Shown: piece after piece, positions 59,701 through 64,000 of the stretch | Layout of the letters: every line of letters starts with the position of its first letter | How positions within the stretch are numbered: the first letter of the stretch is position 1 | Assembly (NCBI GenBank): GCA_038501195.1 | Contig: JBBPUQ010000008.1 | Coordinates: 2,428,501-2,492,500 of the forward strand | Direction: 5' to 3' | DNA: 64,000 bases | From: Nemania diffusa | Taxonomy: Eukaryota > Ascomycota > Sordariomycetes > Xylariales > Xylariaceae | Position numbers and translations under genes: made by a program | The notes under the pieces: model-generated | Seen by the model: the letters and a program-made list of their open reading frames with translations, nothing else | Told to the model about the DNA's origin: nothing | Database searches by the model: none

Positions 59701-62249
59701 TGTATATGAAGGCTTGGCTCACCCGAGAGGATAGGTGATTGGTTGGATGGGAGAACTCACGCGTACAAGATGAAAACCCTTCTGTTTGCATGACAAATAT
59801 TTAACAAAGTACAGAAAGCAGTGTAAGTTGTAGGATTGGCCGTATTCTTTGCGCATGAGTAACTTGTCGAAGCAAGGCGTTGTTCTGCTGTGGTGCGACA
59901 TTCGAGTGGCCGGAACATCACCATCCTATTATCAACGGCATGCCTATCATCTACCTACGCAGTAGTCAGGAATATGTTTTCCGCAATAGGGTTTTCTGTA
60001 TGGATCGACCCTCGGCAAAGAAAACCCCTAATCACTATGATAGGGTTTGGGATTCCCGGTCCTTCAACTCAACCACGAGTATATGTATGTGCCACGCGCA
60101 AACCCCGAACCTTCGGCACCCCATTTTTATATGCCAGCTATCTACTGAATGTACGTACTGTAATGTAGGTACGTATCTAGGTAGGTAGTTTGGCACGCTG
60201 TCACGTGCATGCAGCTTGTTGAAAGCGTATGTGCTCGGCTGTCATCCCGCATCGGAGCGAAACCCCCCCTCGGGACCGCATATCATTGTCTGTGTCCACC
60301 CCGCACGCGCATGTATTTAGCGCATTTATATGCGTACGTACATGGTATTCTGTACAGCAGCGCGTGAACTGCCTATGTAGTAGCGTACAGTAGACCGTCA
60401 AGGCTCGCATGGCGTCGGCAGCCGTGCCATCTCATCTTCACTATTATTGTCATCTGATAGAAAAAAAACTTGAGTGTGCCTTTCAGCTCCCTACCTATCC
60501 CAACCGCAACACCTCGCTTTTTGCAAGTTGCCACTACTGCGGCTTGTGATGCTATCTTCTATATTGACACCTAGAGAATAAGTAGGTATTTGGATGATGT
60601 GAGATATGGCATCGGCGTGCTACACGAGTGAAATAAAATGCCTACCTCCAGATGGAACTATTGGGGTCACAGAGGCACACCACTATCACTTGAAGGCTTG
60701 CAGCTGCAGATATCAATCAGCGAAAGCCATGCAACGTTGGTAGATGCGTGTGTAAAGCCTACTAGGAACTGCGCAGAAGACTGCTCAGTAGGTAGGTGGA
60801 CTGCTTATAAATGTATACAGTATAAATGCACTGTATGCAAGGGATAGTGTTTGATCCAAGTATGTAGCTAGTGGCATGCACTATCAACTTGGTAGGCACA
60901 CTACACTAGGCCTAGGATAGTGATTCAAAACCTAAGTACTTTTTGAGCGTTTGCAGCGTGAGTGACACTGTATGAGTTTTCTCGCCCTGAAAAACGGTAC
61001 CGTAGGAACACTTGGTGGGTAAGATAGGCATACTACTAGGTAGGTACTGTTCTGCGACCCTGCCCTCCTTACCAAGCATTCCAGCCGCACTGTATACACA
61101 ATAACACTTGCTGCTGCTGCTGCCTTGCGGGCAATGAATGGTAGGTATCCTACTGTACGTACCTAGGTAGGCACATGTAGCTAGACTATTGTCATGTTTC
61201 CCTGCTTTATTGTTTTTGCATTCCCCAAATTTGTACAGACGTATGCCTTGGGATTTCAGTATACTCCTTAGACAAGATGCCCAGGAAAAGATATCAGGAG
61301 GTGCACCTCTCCTTCTACATGGTTTCATTAACCTAAACTAGGTACAAATTGAAATTTCTACCGATATATTTATATGTAAGAGGTAAGTACCTAGACAGAT
61401 GCTTACTTTCACACCGTGCCAATCAACAAATTTACACCTATGTAGGTACATAAGATTATCACAGATGGTGTGTGGAGTGTGAAGCGACGGGTTTGGACTT
61501 ATTCACTAAACTTATTCACCAAATCGCAAGAGGTACCTAAGGTACCATGTAGGCAGGGCACGTAGTACAGCATTCAGCAGGAATTTTAGTGCAGACTAGT
61601 CTACCCAAGGTACCTTATTTTAGATACGTGCCTACCTACAAGGTGGGTGGGTGCCTTGGTACCTTCCTCCCGATGCCACATGTAGTAATGTTCCTCCTTC
61701 CATAGGTATGCTGTACAGTGCGTGTACTTGTCCAAGATACCTCCTTCCCGCCTCCTCAAGTTCTCTCCCCAGTCAAGGTATTCCACTACCTACATACTCA
61801 TTCATTACCTTCGTTCGCCCACACTTGTCATCCTCTCGCCTACAAACATCGCGATCCTCGGCGTCTACTTCCTCAACTACCCACGAGCAGCGCTTCCGCG
61901 ATCGATACCCTTTCCCATATAAGTTCACAACAACAGAAATAAGCGTGTTGTGTTTGCTACTCGTGGATTAAGTAATATTGGGCTGGTCTTGCGTTGCCTT
62001 GTTTTTTCCCCTGGTCTGTCAAGGAGTTTGCTTATTCCATATTCCATATTCCACGATCCTATCCCATCATACTACAGCCCTTTTGCTCTTGCTGAGTTAC
62101 GACCGACACGACTGCGATACAGCTGCCACACTTACAGCGGAGTCCTACTTCGCCTCGATACCCCCCGAGTGTTCCCTTTTCCCTGCATAGCATACATGAT
62201 TTCGTTGCAGTAGCCGTGTGTCTTGACCCAAGGGATTTCAGCCGCCGGC
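56723..62249. other. 5.5 kb gene-poor stretch and long leader of the F-box gene
   Basis: No reliable coding region. From about 59.9 kb on it is rich in CTACCTAGGTAGGTAC-type words. The last about 600 bases are pyrimidine-rich and contain several upstream ATGs before the F-box gene start. They probably form its promoter and leader. Confidence 0.45.
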
Positions 62250-64000
62250 ATGGAACCCAAACGCCCTCGCTCGAGCCAGACTACCGTGTCGGTCAACTTC
62301 GACGAGCCCGACTCTCTTTCGCCTCATCCTCGGATAAGACTGGGTGTTGCGGAATGCATAGAAACAAAGACCGTCACCACGACCACGACCACGAAGCGCT
62401 CATATCCACCGCTGCTTATACGCGAGTCGAGACCGCTTCTCTCCCTCGACGCCAAGGAGTTTCCCCTCGCCCGAAAGCCCACGCCTCCTGAACTTGCTCA
62501 TTTCGCCTTCAGCATCAACGGTCACGACGCACACGATTCGTTGCCCTGGTCTGCTGATCATGACATTCTAGATCACCAAAACGTATGTCTATCCCTGCTC
62601 TTCCTCCCTCTTGTCGACTTTCTCGATCAATCCTCCCTATCTACCACTTTGTCTTACTGATTATGTCACATTCCAGTCCCAACAATCAGGCGGCGATGAG
62701 TCTACCCAGGCCACTAAGATCGATTCCGTTGTATTAGACGACTCATTTGCCGAGTCTCAAGCCTCTTCCTCCAAACCCCATTCGCCGTCCTTCCAGGCGT
62801 CAACCCGGAAAGCTCTGAGGATGACCTCTAGATCCGCCTCGCCTACCATCTATGGCGCCGCGAAGAAGAATTCCAACCGCCTATCTGTTCGGTCGCAGGC
62901 TCCATCCTTTCCGTACTCCCTGGCCGATAGGTTAGATCCCGGCTTCTTTCGTGCAGCTCATCTCGAGAGTAATGGCGACGTAGCAAGTAGACCTGCTGGT
63001 GGTTTCCCTGTGACACCTCACACCGGTGATCTCCCCTCAAGCCTTATCAACCAACCCCTCAAGTTTCGCCGCACGAGTCTCGACTCATTTGAGACCCCCC
63101 AGTCCGAACCCAGTCAACAAGAATCTTTCTTCGAGCCTACTAGTCCAGTCGGTAGCGATTCTCACACTGCTTTTAGTAATGTGGCTACTCCCCCCATTAC
63201 CGACGCAGACGTGGAGGCCGAACCGTTTGCCGACGTCGATCAATCTCTCCAACGACCCATCCGAGCTTTCTACCAGCCACGACCTATCAACACGGTAGTA
63301 GCTCAGGACGCCAGCTTGCCTAGCCCGCGGTTGTCTCCGACTTTACATGCGTCCCAGTTGCACACGGATCTTCACGAGGATGAAATTCGCGCTGAAGATG
63401 AGTCATCTGTCACTATTAGCAATGAAAGCCAGAACCGGACCTCACTAGAAGATGAAGCGGATCCTCACGCTGTGCTCCCCGAAAACGACTCAATGGTTAT
63501 CACTCGCTATGGCTCCCAGTCAAGCCAGTCTACATACATGGACAGTCGCTCTATGCTCGAATCCTTTGATGCAATGCCAGTAGAAATGAGGTCCTTCATG
63601 ATGTACCAATTTCTGAGACGGTGTTCAAGAAAGACACTGCATCTTGTTGCTAATGTCGTCAACCCTGCGTTAAAGTGTGACATATTACAATATCTCCCCA
63701 TGGAGCTCACACTCCACATACTCTCCTACCTTAATCATCGAGATCTTTGCCGTGCCGCTCAAGTATCCAAATATTGGAGAGGCATTATCGATAGCAATGA
63801 GACTGGTTGGAGGGAACTGTTCGATCATGATGGTTTTGTGCTGGCTTCTGGCGAGCTCGATAGGGCTATCAGAGAAGGCTGGGGCTGGCAAGACCCTGTT
63901 GGGCCAGAGGGCTGCGAGCGAGATTTTAGCCTACATAACCGACTAACTTCGACCGAGATCGAGCTTCGCTCATCTTCAAAGCCCGACCTACCCTTCCAGA
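62250..64000 (+). CDS. F-box protein, probably Cdc4/FWD-1-type (3' partial)
   Basis: 552 residues are visible in two exons (62250-62582 and 62677 to the window edge). The 94 bp intron is GTATGT...TTCCAG and keeps frame. The N-terminal 400 residues are disordered and Ser/Pro-rich. Then comes FDAMPVEMRSFMMYQFLRRC, the pre-F-box dimerisation-like helix. The F-box at about residues 450-490 is LPMELTLHILSYLNHRDLCR followed by AAQVSKYWRGI. The linker ELDRAIREGWGWQDP matches Cdc4/FWD-1-type SCF receptors of ascomycetes. In Neurospora, FWD-1 directs degradation of the clock protein FRQ; yeast Cdc4 targets Sic1. WD40 repeats would follow beyond the window, so this identity is inference. The start is the ATG at MEPKRPRSSQ. 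Confidence 0.75.

Noticed and set aside
59880..60188. Two overlapping plus-strand frames of about 100 codons
   Set aside because: No codon bias, no homology features, and they overlap the palindrome-rich region.
1..64000. CRISPR arrays, bacterial operons, rRNA genes and intact transposase or reverse transcriptase genes
   Set aside because: Looked for and not seen. The DNA is fungal nuclear sequence; the only mobile element found has no coding capacity.

Overview
This is a 64 kb stretch of nuclear DNA from a filamentous ascomycete, most likely a Sordariomycete. The protein genes have short introns (mostly 47-105 bp) with GT...AG ends and CTAAC/CTGAC-like branch sites. Genes lie on both strands with no operons. 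Household genes typical of Pezizomycotina (MON2, MMS2, a stomatin-like protein, a LYR-motif protein) sit next to rapidly evolving accessory genes. There is also an AT-rich repeat and a gene remnant whose stop codons look like RIP damage. I joined exons by hand from splice signals, reading frame and recalled family alignments; none has transcript support.

Layout: 0-3.2 kb holds a metalloprotease of the archaemetzincin family (cut by the left edge) and a Sec14/CRAL-TRIO lipid-binding protein. 3.45-5.35 kb is a 1.9 kb AT-rich element with inverted ends and G/C runs, followed by an intron-containing tRNA-Asp. 6.7-10.5 kb holds an FAD monooxygenase and an F-box/ankyrin-like protein. After a 3 kb gene-free stretch come a bZIP regulator (13.6-16.1 kb) and a GC-rich LYR protein. 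18.5-27.3 kb is a household block: MMS2 and MON2 diverge from a shared promoter, then a mitochondrial stomatin-like protein. 28.5-30.6 kb is a complete eight-exon cytochrome P450, and 32.4-34.9 kb a decayed gene full of stops and frameshifts. A DUF6699-like gene lies at 35.8-36.6 kb.

39-54.4 kb is the most distinctive region. It holds a small LEA-like repeat protein, an alpha/beta hydrolase and a 1,241-residue protein with about 20 DUF3659-type repeats, an LEA-like segment and a DUF6987-like tail. Next come a second DUF3659 protein, a Q-rich protein, a conserved 202-residue protein and a short glycine-rich protein. The Q-rich and glycine-rich proteins end in nearly the same 27-residue module although the rest is unrelated. 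The region looks like a cluster of related disordered or repeat proteins, possibly acting in stress protection or as structural scaffolds; that role is inference.

54.4-62.2 kb is nearly gene-free apart from a 90-residue single-pass membrane protein with a leader intron. It is rich in a CCTAGGTA-type palindrome. The right edge carries the N-terminal part of an F-box protein resembling Cdc4/FWD-1, preceded by a long pyrimidine-rich leader with upstream ATGs.
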